From Ampelocalamus luodianensis (lineage: Eukaryota > Streptophyta > Magnoliopsida > Poales > Poaceae), in NCBI GenBank assembly GCA_036346255.1, contig CM070639.1, positions 33,758,165-33,822,164 of the forward strand: 64,000 nt of DNA, written 5' to 3'. The translations under genes and the position numbers were made by a program. Shown here piece by piece: positions 35,231 through 46,345 of the stretch. Each line of letters starts with the position of its first letter. Within the stretch, counting starts at the first letter, position 1. The notes beneath the pieces were generated by a model. That model did not search any database. It was not told the DNA's origin and saw nothing but the letters and a program-made list of their open reading frames with translations.

Positions 35231-36340
35231 GAGAACAATTTCGAGTTACTGACCAAATCCAATAGTTTGTTCCATTTAATTTCTCTTTCTCAAGAATCGA
35301 TCGCAAAGCAAAAGGGTGTGTGTGGTTGCTAGATGCCATTGATCTACAATAGGAAATGCAAAATACTAAGACAAATAAAACCATGATAGAGTAAACGTAT
35401 TAAACAAATTTAATAGAATGTACTCCCACTAAAATCAACATCCTCTATTGATTCTTAGCGATTCAAGATCCGCAATTAACGAGTCTACTAGTGAGCTTTT
35501 GCATCACCGCTAGAGACAAGGTAATTCGTAAGCAACACCTTACTAATCATATCTCTATATGACTCTTGTTGTTGGGTGACATCTCTATGCCCCGCCGCCC
35601 AACCTTTATGCCCCAAGGCCCATAACCTTTATGATAACCTTGTTAAGTTCACCAATCCTTATGCATGTAAGTATCCGATACAAAACCCATCTAGTCAAGG
35701 AAAGTTGATGGTGCCCTAATTTTATAGACCCACCATCAATTTACAAGACATGGGATGGTGCAAAGTTTAATTGGGAGGGCATATGTTTAACTTAACATTT
35801 TGTGAGGGATCGCTATACTTCTACCATTCAAACATGCATAGGAGTAAAACAATAGGAATAACATTCACACAGATTGTGACTCAAGATGGCCCATTTTCTC
35901 ATGGTGATCTCCATCGCCATAGAATCTGGCCCACCATGATGATCTCCATCTCCATGGTTCATGTGTGCCATCCTCCAAGTGATGTGTCCTCCGAGTACTA
36001 CTATAAGCTATTACTCATAACAACTAGTAATAAAATACATGGATACTAGGAATCATCACAAGTCGCACGCAGCCGTTAATACAATACTTTGACAACACAA
36101 TGGCTCCAATTGTGTTGCCGCATCTACTTACACGCAGTCATGCAAATATTACAAACATGCATCACATACACATTAGGCCATACGGTCACATACATCCCGC
36201 AAAACAAGTTTATGCATAGAATCGCACTCTACCAATAGGGGTCGAGGGTTTTTCGCAGGTAAAAACAGAGATCCAATCTATGCAATTTTTACATAGGATT
36301 TTGTTCGCAAATCATATTTACCACAAATCGACTCATCGTT

Positions 36341-36752
36341 CGATTCGACCAATTATATTGATCTTCGCATGCCGCAACCGGTTTTACGTGTCACCGCTTC
36401 ACCCCGATGGCGAATCCGACCGTAGGGGTATGTTGTTTCACGACCTTAGCGGCATGATCACGGTACATCGATTATTAATCTAGGTTCCGATTCGATCAAT
36501 CATATTGATCTTCGCATGCCGCAACCGGTTTTACGTGTCACCGTCACCCCGATGGCGAATCCGACCGTAGGGTATGTTGTTTCACGACCTTAGCGGCATG
36601 ATCACGGTACATCGATTATTAATCTAGGTTCCGATTCGATCAATCATATTGATCTTCGCATGCCGCAACCGGTTTTACGTGTCATCGTCACCCCGATGGC
36701 GAATCCGACCGGTAGGGTATGTTGTTTCACGACCTTAGCGGCATGATCACGA
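36341..36752. repeat. 147-bp triplication in the Copia leader
   Basis: Units at 36341-36487, 36488-36631 and a shorter one at 36632-36752, each starting CGATTCGA(C/T)CAAT and containing TTCGCATGCCGCAACC and TTTCACGACCTTAGCGGCAT. The copies differ by a few bases. The third lacks the CGGTACATCGATTATT tail. Confidence 0.95.
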
Positions 36753-36856
36753 AACCGCACCAATCCATTACCGTAACTATACAATCGATCACATCGATCA
36801 TACCGATTTACATATCGACATATGCAAATCACCCGAACCTATAACATGACAAAGAA

Positions 36857-36869
36857 CCGCCCGATACCA
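36857..36869 (-). other. Primer-binding site of the Copia element
   Basis: Minus strand TGGTATCGGGCGG, one or two bases inside the 5' LTR. The usual Copia site, complementary to initiator Met-tRNA, is TGGTATCAGAGCC, so this site carries changes at the A and AG positions. Confidence 0.7.
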
Positions 36870-36870
36870 C

Positions 36871-38187
36871 CGTAGGGAAACGGGTAGGCTACACTAGCGT
36901 AAATTAAAAAAATTCTACCGTAAACCAAGATCACCGCGCTTATAGATCACGGTCTTACCACTAGACGCGCAGGTGCGGAAGTTGATGCGCGCGTCGGGCG
37001 GTGTAGTCGTACCAAGTTGATGCAAGACGTCGAGCGCAGTAGTCGCACTACTTCCTCGCCCTCGCCGTGGCGCCCCACGCATAACTCCTTTCTTGCGGTT
37101 CGTCCCAACGCCACGGATGCGGCGCTTCAAAGGTATCCACACGCACAGAGGAAGCGACGCACGCCGGACTACTAGATCCGCGCAGCGACTAGGGCGTGGG
37201 AGGGTGGCGCTGGGTTTGGGGATGTCACAAAAACTCATCCTTCAACCGCTGCGCCGCTGCCCTCCTTTATAGACGCCCTTATAATGGGCTTCTACGAATA
37301 GAGGCCCATTAGGACTCAATGCCGAGTCTAATCGGATCCAATCCGAATTAGGCATCAGCCCTTAAGTGTGTGACCTATGGTTTACGTATGTTTAGACATG
37401 ACGCGAGTACACATACTTGGTCAATAGTTGGTAGCGGCCTCTAGCAAGACGTGCCAACTCCTAAACATACACAAAGATCATATCGGACGAACCATCACAA
37501 CGTTATGTACATGCCAATCCCTTTGCCTCACGATATTCTGGTCGAGCTCCAAGTGACCACTCTTTTCGATCACGTGATCCGAATCCCTTACTAGGTTAAC
37601 TCTTAACCTTAAGTAGCATGGCCATGCATTTCGGATCCGATCACTCGAGGGCCAGAGATATCTCTCTGTAGAGAGGGCAAATCCCATCTCGACCGACCAT
37701 GCCTCGCAAAGATGCTTCATGACAAACCCGAAAGCTACCTTTATAACTACCCGATTCATGAGTAGCGCTTGATAGCCCCTAAGTAGGTCGATTCACATCT
37801 CACGTACATGCGACAATCTCAGGTCTAAGGACAAGGCGTACACATTGTGTAGAGAGAACCATAAGAATAATTACTATGTCTCATGTTGGGTCGGTCCAAC
37901 CCCATGTTCTAAACATGTGTCCACATTATTGGTTTGACATCTCCATGTCTATGACCTGTGAAACATGGTCATCAACCGATACATGTGCTAATCCATCATT
38001 CACGTGTGTCCTCACATGAACTTCGACTAGGGACAACTTTAGAATAACCATACAAGTAAAGAGTTTCACAAACAAGTCACATACTTGTTAATCAACACAA
38101 AGGTAATATTCAAGGAACATTTATGAAATCATGGATACAACGAAATATCATCATCAATATGATTGCCTCTAGGGCATATCTCCAACA
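36871..38187 (-). repeat. 5' LTR of the Copia element
   Basis: About 1.32 kb, starting TGTTGGAGATATGCC on the minus strand at 38187. Followed on the plus strand by the target repeat CCTTT. Confidence 0.94.
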
Positions 38188-38192
38188 CCTTT
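38188..38192. repeat. Right target-site duplication of the Copia insertion
   Basis: CCTTT, identical to 25132-25136. Confidence 0.92.
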
Positions 38193-38370
38193 ACTTCGAT
38201 CGGGATTTTGTTTGGGGTTGTGTGGCTCCTTATCGCTTACGGTTAGGACCTCCTTAGAACTGGCATCTGGAGATTTTTGACTTTTCGCTTTGTTCTTAGA
38301 TTTCCTAGCCTTTTTTATCCTTTTTCTTACCACTTTCGCCTACTTCCCGAGGGATGCCATCTTTGAGATC
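38193..38370 (-). pseudogene. Tat gag fragment between two insertions
   Basis: A 178-bp piece of the Tat gag between the Copia and the solo LTR. On the minus strand it begins LKDGIPREVGESG and continues Lys-rich. It joins in frame to EWNDTID at 42738-42760 when the solo LTR and one AGATC are removed. Its other end joins the zinc-knuckle region left of 25132. Confidence 0.85.
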
Positions 38371-41300
38371 TGTAACATCCCCATTTTGGCTTGTGTTTCA
38401 AATGTAAGAAATTGAGGGTAAATTAAAACTTTTCTTACATCCTTGTGCTTTTGAATTTTTCTGAAAATTCTTGTAAAAGAATTTTGGAAAATTCAAATTC
38501 AGAATCCTCATTTATCTCAAGTCAAAACCTTCTGGGTCAAATCTTTTGTTAAACCCTTGGAAATAATTTTCCTTGGTTCTAAGGTTACTTGGTAACACCT
38601 CTGAATTATTTCATAATTTTTGGAAATTATTTGAAATATTTTAGAGGCAAGTCAAACCTTGGTCAAACCTCTCGTTTAAACTTCTAGAATTCTTGAGAAA
38701 ATTCCAGTGCACAAAACCCTCTGGAAATTTTATGGAAGGTTAACCCCAAGGTAAGCAAGCTCCAGTTAAAATTTCATAAATTTTGGAGTTGATTTGATGC
38801 CTCAATTAAATCCCCAAAGTTTCAGTTCAAAAATCAAACCCTAACTGGTTTGCACTATTCCTCGGGTGCGAGTCAGACTCGGGCTCGAGTCACTTGACTC
38901 GACCGAGCCAACTAACTGCACCCAGCGCGGTCTAGCGAGCACGCGCGTCGTCAGCCGTTGGATCTCCATCGAACGACTCTTATTCGTGTAAGCATTCGGA
39001 CAACTCCGGTTGCCTTTTGTTTCTCGACCGTTGGATTTCCATCGGACGGTGGACGACTTGCGGTTGCTTTGACTCGACGCACGGGAGCCGTTGGATGCAA
39101 ATCGGACGGCCGCCATCGTCGTCCTCCTCCTCGCCACGCGCGCGCCGCGCCATGGCGGAGCGGCGAGCGGGTGCGCAGCGTCTCGTCCCATCCGCGACCT
39201 CGCATGACTCTGCGCAGCGCATTAAATGCCCGCTACCCACCGCCCGCTTAGTCGCCGTCTCAATCGCTCCGCGCGCCACGGCGACCACGGCAGCGGGAAC
39301 CCGAGGCGCCAACGGTGCCTCCTCGCTCCTCGTGCCTACTTAAGCCCCCATTGTCCTCCTTTATCCTCCTTTACACACCCCTTGAGCTCTCCTGCACCCA
39401 TCGCCTTGTGGAGCTCCCGAGCGCCAAAATCTCCTCGCCGCCATTGTTGCCCGCGGAGCTTCTCGGTGAAGGCCGTGCTCCGATGGTTCCACGGCTCCCT
39501 CCTTGCTCCTGCACCTCCCTCTCACCTCGGTGGCGCTTAACAACCGCTCCATTTCAGGTTGCTTCAACGGAGCACCGGATTTTGGATTTCCCCAACCCGC
39601 CGCGAGCATCCTTCTTCGTCTCGGCCACGGTGAGTGCTCCTTTTCTAATTCCTTTCTCGGGAGCTTCGGTGCTCTCTAGAACCCATCGTGATGACGCGGC
39701 ATGGTTGATTTTGCCCGGGCCGTCTTCCTCGCGTCATCTTTCTCGGGTCCGTCGCGAGCTTCGCCGCCGAGTCGCCCGACCGCCTCTACACCTCGCGTCC
39801 GTCCGTAGCTCCTCGTAGCCCCTAGATGCTCGCACCGCTTGAATGGACCGCCGCGGAGCTCTTTTGTCGCTTGTCGCCGTTGCCGTCTTTACCGCGCCGC
39901 CTCGCTCGCCGCGTCGCGCGCCGTCCACCACCGCGGTGTGGGTGGTACCGAGGGTGCGCAACGCTATTGCGCCCCATTCTCGGCATTCACTCGCGCCGCG
40001 CGCCTTTGGTCGCCGGTGTTTTGCCGTGAAGTTTTCGCCGTGTTGTCGGACGACAACGCCGCGGAGCGACGTGGTGGTCTTCGGCCGTTGGATCCGAGAT
40101 CAACGACCCGGAACCTCCACGCCGCCCTCGCTCGCGCGCGAGGAGTGTTTGGCGTGGTTCAATCGGATCGTTGGATCAAGATCAACGGTGGGATTGCGAG
40201 GCATTCGCTTGGTCCAATGCCTCATCATTTGGACCGTTGGATCTGATCCAACGGCGAGCCTCCGTGGGTCCTGTGCGTGTGTGCTGTGCGCGCCGTGCGC
40301 GTGGGCCGTCCGATCCAGGATCGACGGCTCTCACTCGTCCACGTCTCCGGGTGTTAGGAAAGTCCCGAGAGTGCTAAGTCCAGAAATCAGTATCACATTA
40401 GGGTCTTGTCATTTTCATATCTTTGTCATCTTAGCTCCAAATTAGATGAATCCAATTTTGTTAGCTTCCTTATAACTTGAACTTAAATAGAAAAATAACT
40501 AGAGACCATGATAAAACCTGGAAAACCATTTTCAAAAATAGTAAACCAGTGAACTTAATACTGTTTTTCAGAACTTTAGCAAACTTGTAAAATGCATAAC
40601 TTTTAATCTATAGATCATTTTTGTATGAATCCAATTGGATTAGCTTCCACTGATAGTTTATTTGCTAGGAAAATTGGTTTCACAAATTTTACTGTTTTTA
40701 GAAATCATAAGGATCATATTTTAGTTTAATACCCTAAACAATTTAGACAAATCATAACTCTTTCAATATAACTCCAAATGACCTGAAATTTTATATGGCT
40801 CATCACTATACCAGTAGGTAGCTACCATAAAAATTTCAGGTTCCAAATCTTTCTAGAAAATGTTTTTGCTACAGTGCTAATTATGGCCGAAAATAGATTT
40901 TTAGAGAATATCTTTTGCACCACAAATCCAAATTAAGTTTTTCCAGTTTCTATGACTAGGTATATTCGTATTTTACCTTGTGTATAAATTTCGTCACGTT
41001 TGGATAATTTTTGCTTGCTCTTTTGTTTAAGTGTTGCTCGTCTTATTGGTTGTTTTCGCTCTTTCGCTTAGGCTTCGACATTTGCGGTAACCCTGAGAAC
41101 GATCCTTCGCAACAGCTTGAGCAACAGCAAGCAGGCAAGCAGTTTGATCATTTCCCATTTGATCCCATTACTTTTAAAGTCTAATATTTTGTTTAACTTC
41201 TATGTATGCATTGCTATTTTGTTGTTAAATTGATTAGTTAGACCTCTAGTTGCATAATCTGTAGGTAAATGATTATCCTCTACTACCTGAGCCTAGGTTA

Positions 41301-42737
41301 TTTGCTGTGATTAGAGTTCGTTGGGTGAGCTCTTGTCACTTAGTAGATTACGAATACTTATTGCTTAGCCATGCCTAGTATCGGTAGTATTGGGCGATCA
41401 TCGACTTAGTCGGTGATCTTGATCACACAAATGCTATTATTATTCCATTATGTCCAACCCTTGTGTTTTACCATTTTTGCAAATCAAAAACTGAAAACAA
41501 AAATTATATCTTGGCTTGGGCACAATGGTATGTTGGGTGATCTGTTGGGTGTGAATGGAATGGTGCCTAAGTCCGTAAGGACCGAGTTACTTGTGCCATT
41601 GATCCAAGCAATTGTTGCGTGCTAACCACACGAGGGGGATATGGAACCTCTCTTGACTAAGTACTTTGGGAGGTGTTAATTATGAGCTGGTTGGTGGATG
41701 TGTTCTGTGTGTGTGTGTTGTGGTGTTGGAGGAGCATTAGCAGTGCGGTTAGGCTGTCTAATGTGTCTTTCTCCGTGGGTTGCGGCTCTTAATTAGCATC
41801 GCCCATTGGAAAGCGCCTTGTTAGACTTAGTCGTGCTCGCATACCAAAGGAAGTGTGCTAACCGTGGGTGGTGGAAAGGCGGTCATCGTGTGGGTACATT
41901 GGTACACCCTGCGTGGTTAAAACTATTCGAATAGCCTCGCCCTAGGTTATGGACACGCTTGGTTATTTCCCAAGAACTAGACTACAACCTTTTAAAAACT
42001 TAAACTTGACATGGGTGGTATGAAGGGGAACTTCATGCTATTGTTGTGGTGACTATGGGTTAGTCGCTTCTAGGTTGGTGTTGTCATCTATCTATTGTTA
42101 TAATTGTCTCTCTTTATTTGAACAATAAAAGTTAATTGCAAACTTGCTTTGAATCTATTACCCTATTGCAAATGAAAACTTGCTTTATGTGAAAATGAGT
42201 CCAAAGCTTCATCCACTTAAATAAAGCTTGCATGTAGTTAATTATAGTTCCGTTATCTCACACGTCAGTCTTATGAGTACAAAAACAAGTTTTGTACTCA
42301 TCCGCTTGCTTAATATTAATTGTTGCAGAGGAAGAAGGTGAGCCCCAAGGGCCTCACTTTTGTGAGCTATGTTGTTGCGCTGCTTGGGACGTTTAGCTTG
42401 GCGGTCGGTTGGTTGCCTTGTGGGTAAAGGCACACCGATTGGCTTTTGTTTATTGCCATCTTGTGGCCCTTTGCTTCACTGCTTAAATTAATTACTTATG
42501 TGTTATTTGGCGGTTGGCCTCTCTTTGTAATAACTCTCTTTATATTATGTATGTCTTTCGATTGTTGCTTTTGCTTGGCTCTATGTGTATGAATGGAATT
42601 GATGCATGATTTTGTAACGGTGTGTATACTGCAGTGCAGGAAGTATACATATCTCGAGGCTTGGTTTATTTGATTTGTACTGTTAGGACCAAGTGGATGG
42701 TTAAACAGTACAAGCCGAATAAACCGGGGTCCTCACA
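38371..42737 (+). mobile_element. Solo family-A gypsy LTR
   Basis: A complete 4,367-bp LTR, TGTAACATCCCC...GTCCTCACA, flanked by the exact 5-bp repeat AGATC (38366-38370 and 42738-42742). No interior is present, so it arose by recombination between LTRs. It contains several CCGTTGGATC/GATCCAACGG palindromes (about 38955-40330), the palindrome CTATTCGAATAG (41923-41934) and a GAGTAC...GTACTC hairpin (42275-42299). Apparent frames such as the 200-residue one at 39843-40445 lie in GC-rich LTR sequence and match no family. Confidence 0.95.
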
Positions 42738-44589
42738 AGATCGATGGTATCGTTCCATTCGACCGCTTCAGCAGCAGTCGCATATCTATCAGCCATCTCA
42801 AAGAGCTTAGCGACGGTGACAGGTGGATGTAAGGCGATGTCCTCTGTTATTCTTCTGCTACGGACTCCCTGTTTGAAAGCCCTGGTCACTGATGAGTCAG
42901 AAACTTCCGGAATAGAGTTTCGAACCTGACTGAAGCGCCTGATGAATTGTTGTAGCGTTTCATGGTTGTTCTGTCTTATCCGGTGTAGGTCATCCTCCTT
43001 TCCTGGGCGATTGTAAGTTCCCTGGAAATTAGCCAGCAGTAGCTCACAGAGGTGTTGCCACGAGTAGATCGACTCAAATGGTTGGTTTAGAAGCCATGAT
43101 CGCGCCGATCCTTCGAGCACAGTCGGAAGGTAATTCGCCATGACATGCTCTCCTCCTCCTGCAGCTCGGATAGCGTAGTGTAGATTTGGAGGAACTCGAT
43201 GGGGTTTTGAGTTCCATCGAATTTCTCCATATTCGTCAGTCGAAATCGAGGCGGCCAACGAACTGCTCGAAGGTCAGGCGAGAGCGCCCAACATCCCGAG
43301 ATAACCTCTTATCTTCTTTTTTGCAGAAACGAAGGGTTAATGTCGCCGGGCGATTGAACTCGTCGATACCCAGCCTTGGGGGGACTAGGCCTATAATAGG
43401 CCTCAGCCTTACGGGGGAAATACTCGCACTACCCGCTTGCCGCGTGCGCTCGTCGTTGAAGTGGTGAAAGATCACCCCCCGTTGGCTTGTGGCATTTTTC
43501 TCATGTCGAGAGAACGACATGAGAGAGAGTCGCCGCCTTCCATGCGACGAGTTTCTGAACGGCCGCGTAAGAAGTAGTCGCACTATTACGACTTCGTGGT
43601 TGTGGTCGACCTCGCCGCCGAGTTTGACCATCATGTCACGAAGTCTTTGCGCGATCTCCTCGGCAAAAGATCATAACACGTGCTCGAGCGAGTTCTTGTC
43701 GGGTTCTCCAAAGAAATCATTGATGTCTTTGAGTTCTTGAGCTTCCTTCGACCGGAAATAAGCGCGCTCGGGGAGGTTCTCTCGAGCCACTATTTTCTTC
43801 CGTCGAATTGCCTCGTAATGGTCTATTTCGACCCTTGAACTTGTTTTAATGGAGCGCGAGAATGTTGAGGATGTCCCGCACGCTCATCAAAGTGTTCGCT
43901 TCGTTCGCCACCGTGGTGTCCTTGCCATTACGACGCAGGTGGTGTAGAGTATGCTCGGCGGAAGCATGTCCAATCCTTCTTACGGAGAAGCGATCCCGAT
44001 CGAGAGGAAGGACGAAGACCTCCGTGGATGACTTCCACTTGCGCCAAATCTCCTCACTTTGGAGGAGTGGTCGAGCGACACCATCCGCGACTTGGAGTAA
44101 ACCCCTCCGTAGGGGAACTCGGGTTATAACCGTCTCGATCTGCAGTGGCTCTGCGTCGGGGCGGTTGAATTTGGATGAACAAGATGTTCGATCCTCTTCT
44201 CGCGAAATGCTCTGAGAGAGAGGACCATCGATGTCGATGGAGCTCCGGATAATGGCTTCGAACTTGTCTTGCCAACTCGAATCGTCTTGGGGACTCGAAC
44301 ACTTAGAGGAAAAGCTCTCGTCGTGTTGCGAGTTTGCCACGAGACAGTATCATTGCCGGTCGAGTTGACCCTTGCCTCCCGAGGAAATTGATCCTCACGG
44401 GGCGCATCGTCGTGGGGATAAGGATCCTCCTCGACTCGTGGTAATGCGCTCGAGATCGATAGAAGATCTCCGCAGGCGCAATACCGCCGAAGATTCGACA
44501 CTCGGCTCAGATTCGAGACCGGCATCCATGTCGATAATCTGCGTGAATCGCCAAGTCGAACCAATTCTCCTCATTCCATTCTCTGGCAT
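42738..44589 (-). pseudogene. gag: Tat gag, N-terminal part
   Basis: The minus-strand ATG at 44589 opens MPENGMRRIGSTWRF, about 50 bp after the primer site. Frameshifts follow. The conserved gag core lies at about 43258-42738: PNLHYAIRAAGGGEHVMANYL, LEGSARSWLLNQPFESIYSW, LCELLLANFQGTYNRPGKED, NNHETLQQFIRRFSQVRN and a DIALHPPVTVAKLFEMADRY block, typical of the plant retrotransposon gag family that forms the virus-like particle. The frame is cut at 42738 by the solo LTR. Confidence 0.88.
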
Positions 44590-44642
44590 GGTAGCATAAA
44601 AGAGAAAAGGAAGAATCGTGACAAGGAATTACCAGAGGTTCC

Positions 44643-44659
44643 CCACGGTCGGCGCTAAC
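44643..44659 (-). other. Primer-binding site of the Tat element
   Basis: Next to the 5' LTR end the minus strand reads GTTAGCGCCGACCGTGGGGA, similar to the TGGCGCCG...GTGGGGA sites of Tat-lineage elements. The exact tRNA cannot be assigned from the sequence alone. Confidence 0.65.
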
Positions 44660-45463
44660 TGTCGGTGTTTTAGAACCGATCTTACGTAAAGATTGTTTGA
44701 TTCGGGGGGTCTCCACAATTGATCACGCAGACGAAGAAGACACGGGGATTTTTATACAGGTTCGGGCCTTCTCCGGTGAGAATAACAACCCTACTCCTGT
44801 GTATCTTGTATTTGCTCTTTGGATTACAATCGAATAAGTATTTCCCTAACTGTTCTCCAAAGAAGGCTCTATTTCTTCTTTGCCCAAAAGCCCTCTCCTT
44901 CTATCTCTAACAGATACCTATTTATACTAAGCAATAGTGGACGTTGTCCTTCTAGGCTAATTAGTCGCTCATTATTATGTAATAATGAGAGTAATTACCG
45001 GAGTAGTAACCTCCCCATGTTGTCAATCGATTACACAATGAGATAGTAGGAATTATCTACGCTATGTCGAGATAAGCTGCGTATTTTGACCGCTAGATTC
45101 TCACCATTTAATGGGCGTCAAACGGGTGGGTCCATGAAGTCGTGAGGAACCTGTAGCAGGCCCCGATCATAGAAAAACTTACGACCAGACATACTCGTAA
45201 CGATTATACCATAGTTGTAGAAGAGCTCACGACTAGGTAGTAGTCGTAACGATTATACCATGGTCGTAGAAGAGCTTACGACCAGGGGGTAGTCGTAAGG
45301 GTTATACCGTGGTCGTAGAAGAGCTTACGACCAGGGGGTAGTCGTAGGGTAGCCTACGACTTCCTGACTAGTTCTTCCCTTTTGATATTTAAGGGGTATG
45401 TCTTATGACGTCATATTTCTTGATTATGGAGTAAATAAATGAGGATTATTTAGATCCTCGTCA
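44660..45463 (-). repeat. 5' LTR of the Tat element
   Basis: 804 bp. It matches 15231-15976 but has an additional ~56-bp hairpin unit (GTCGTAGAAGAGCTTACGAC with GGGGGTAGTCGTAAGGGTTA). Confidence 0.95.
45165..45357. repeat. GTCGTA/TACGAC hairpin repeats in the 5' LTR
   Basis: Five or so units, one more than in the 3' LTR. This accounts for almost all of the 58-bp length difference between the LTRs. Confidence 0.9.
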
Positions 45464-45468
45464 AGTTG
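45464..45468. repeat. Right target-site duplication of the Tat element
   Basis: AGTTG, identical to 15226-15230. Confidence 0.92.
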
Positions 45469-46054
45469 TATATTCTGGACTGGGCTGTGTGAGTATTGTA
45501 CGTTTGAGATTCTAAGGAGAAGGCACAGATGCGTGAACTTTTAATATCTGTGTTTAGTTCTTCTCAAGTATTGATTTGATTATAAATCCTTGTTCGACGC
45601 AAAAGAAATCCCCACATTTCTATGCGTGGGTTAAGTTCGTGCGTGCGTGCTAGTGTACCTAAGTACACAAAATAATCAAACAAAGAAAAAGGGAAATGAG
45701 TATTTTATTATTTCATAAAGAACAATAAATACAGTCTCCCATGGTCGCGCTCCATAGCCTGCTGACAGGATGATCTGACTTGGGGAATGTGGTCTCCTGG
45801 TTCTGGGGCCTCGAAAAACTCCTGGTTAATTACTCTCATGGTTCGGATCCGCGGAAGACCTCCGGTTAAGTTGCGCAATGGTCGTTGGCTTCAGTCTTTG
45901 CTTCGCAATCTCCATGCATGTGATTGTCGATGTAGATGGTCACCAGTAGCAGAGTTTTCGGCTAATACAGCACTGTTGACATGTGCAATAGTAATTGTAG
46001 CTCCCTCTCAATATCAAAGCCAAAAATAGCACCGCCAAGTCGCCGGTGGACAAC

Positions 46055-46205
46055 ACATTGCCGAGTCCGCATGTCAGGTGCCCGGGGCCCCTCGTTTGTA
46101 CCCCAAGTGGCCGGACTCGCCTTGTCCGCGCGCCACGGGAGTGGACAAGCCTTGTTCGCGCGCCACGTGGCCCGACACCGCCTCGTCCGTGCGCCAGGGG
46201 CATAG
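46055..46205. repeat. 30-31-bp GC-rich tandem repeat, about 5 units
   Basis: Unit pattern GCCTTGTCCGCGCGCCACG, clearest starts at 46119, 46149 and 46180. Two more degenerate units precede. The period is not a strict multiple of three, so a coding repeat is unlikely. Confidence 0.85.
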
Positions 46206-46237
46206 ACAGCCCCCTCCGATTGTGTTGTGCGCTCGTC

Positions 46238-46345
46238 ATTTCATGTGAAATTTACTTTTTGGAATGAAATTCTGCGATTTCATGTGAAAAAATTTATTCA
46301 AATGATTTCATGTGATAATAGAGCGCATGATTTCATGTGACAATA
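46238..46345. repeat. ATTTCATGTGA repeats
   Basis: Four copies of ATTTCATGTGA at roughly 30-36-bp spacing, then two ATGTGATAATAC copies. AT-rich and noncoding. Confidence 0.85.

Larger units (their letters stand above)
35231..36870 (-). other. Copia 5' leader
   Basis: About 1.6 kb between gag and the primer site, without a supported coding frame. BARE-type elements are known for a long leader. It contains a triplicated 147-bp repeat close to the primer site. Confidence 0.7.
25137..38187 (-). mobile_element. BARE/Angela/RIRE1-like Copia element with duplicated interior
   Basis: A 13,051-bp insertion in the Tat gag, flanked by the exact repeat CCTTT. LTRs (minus strand) start TGTTGGAGATATGCC and end near CCCTAC, as in the BARE/Angela group. 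Order by coordinate is LTR, interior, 105-bp filler, truncated LTR, second interior, leader with primer site, LTR. The two interiors (26450-30191 and 31440-35200) are nearly identical except for many short indels. This LTR-interior-LTR-interior-LTR form is expected from unequal recombination between elements, followed here by a deletion at the inner junction. A normal single element would be about 8-9 kb. Confidence 0.92.
15231..45463 (-). mobile_element. Tat-type Ty3/gypsy retrotransposon, nested-interrupted
   Basis: The two LTRs point the same way and are flanked by the exact 5-bp repeat AGTTG (15226-15230 and 45464-45468). Removing the 13,051-bp Copia insertion and the 4,367-bp solo LTR (and one copy of each target repeat) leaves about 12.8 kb, in the normal range for Tat elements. 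Order on the minus strand is 5' LTR, primer site, gag, protease, RT, RNase H, integrase, a long 3' region, 3' LTR. The 3' region contains a gene in antisense orientation. Tat-lineage elements are known to carry extra frames of this kind, and the plus-strand protein here has the expected features. The two LTRs differ by a few percent, mostly transitions, plus one extra repeat unit in the right one. Confidence 0.92.

Noticed and set aside
36341..36752. 147-bp units as centromeric satellite
   Set aside because: Fewer than three copies, wholly inside the leader of a Copia element.
39843..40445. 200-residue plus-strand frame in the solo LTR
   Set aside because: GC-rich LTR sequence with overlapping frames, no domain and no match to the other A copies as a frame.
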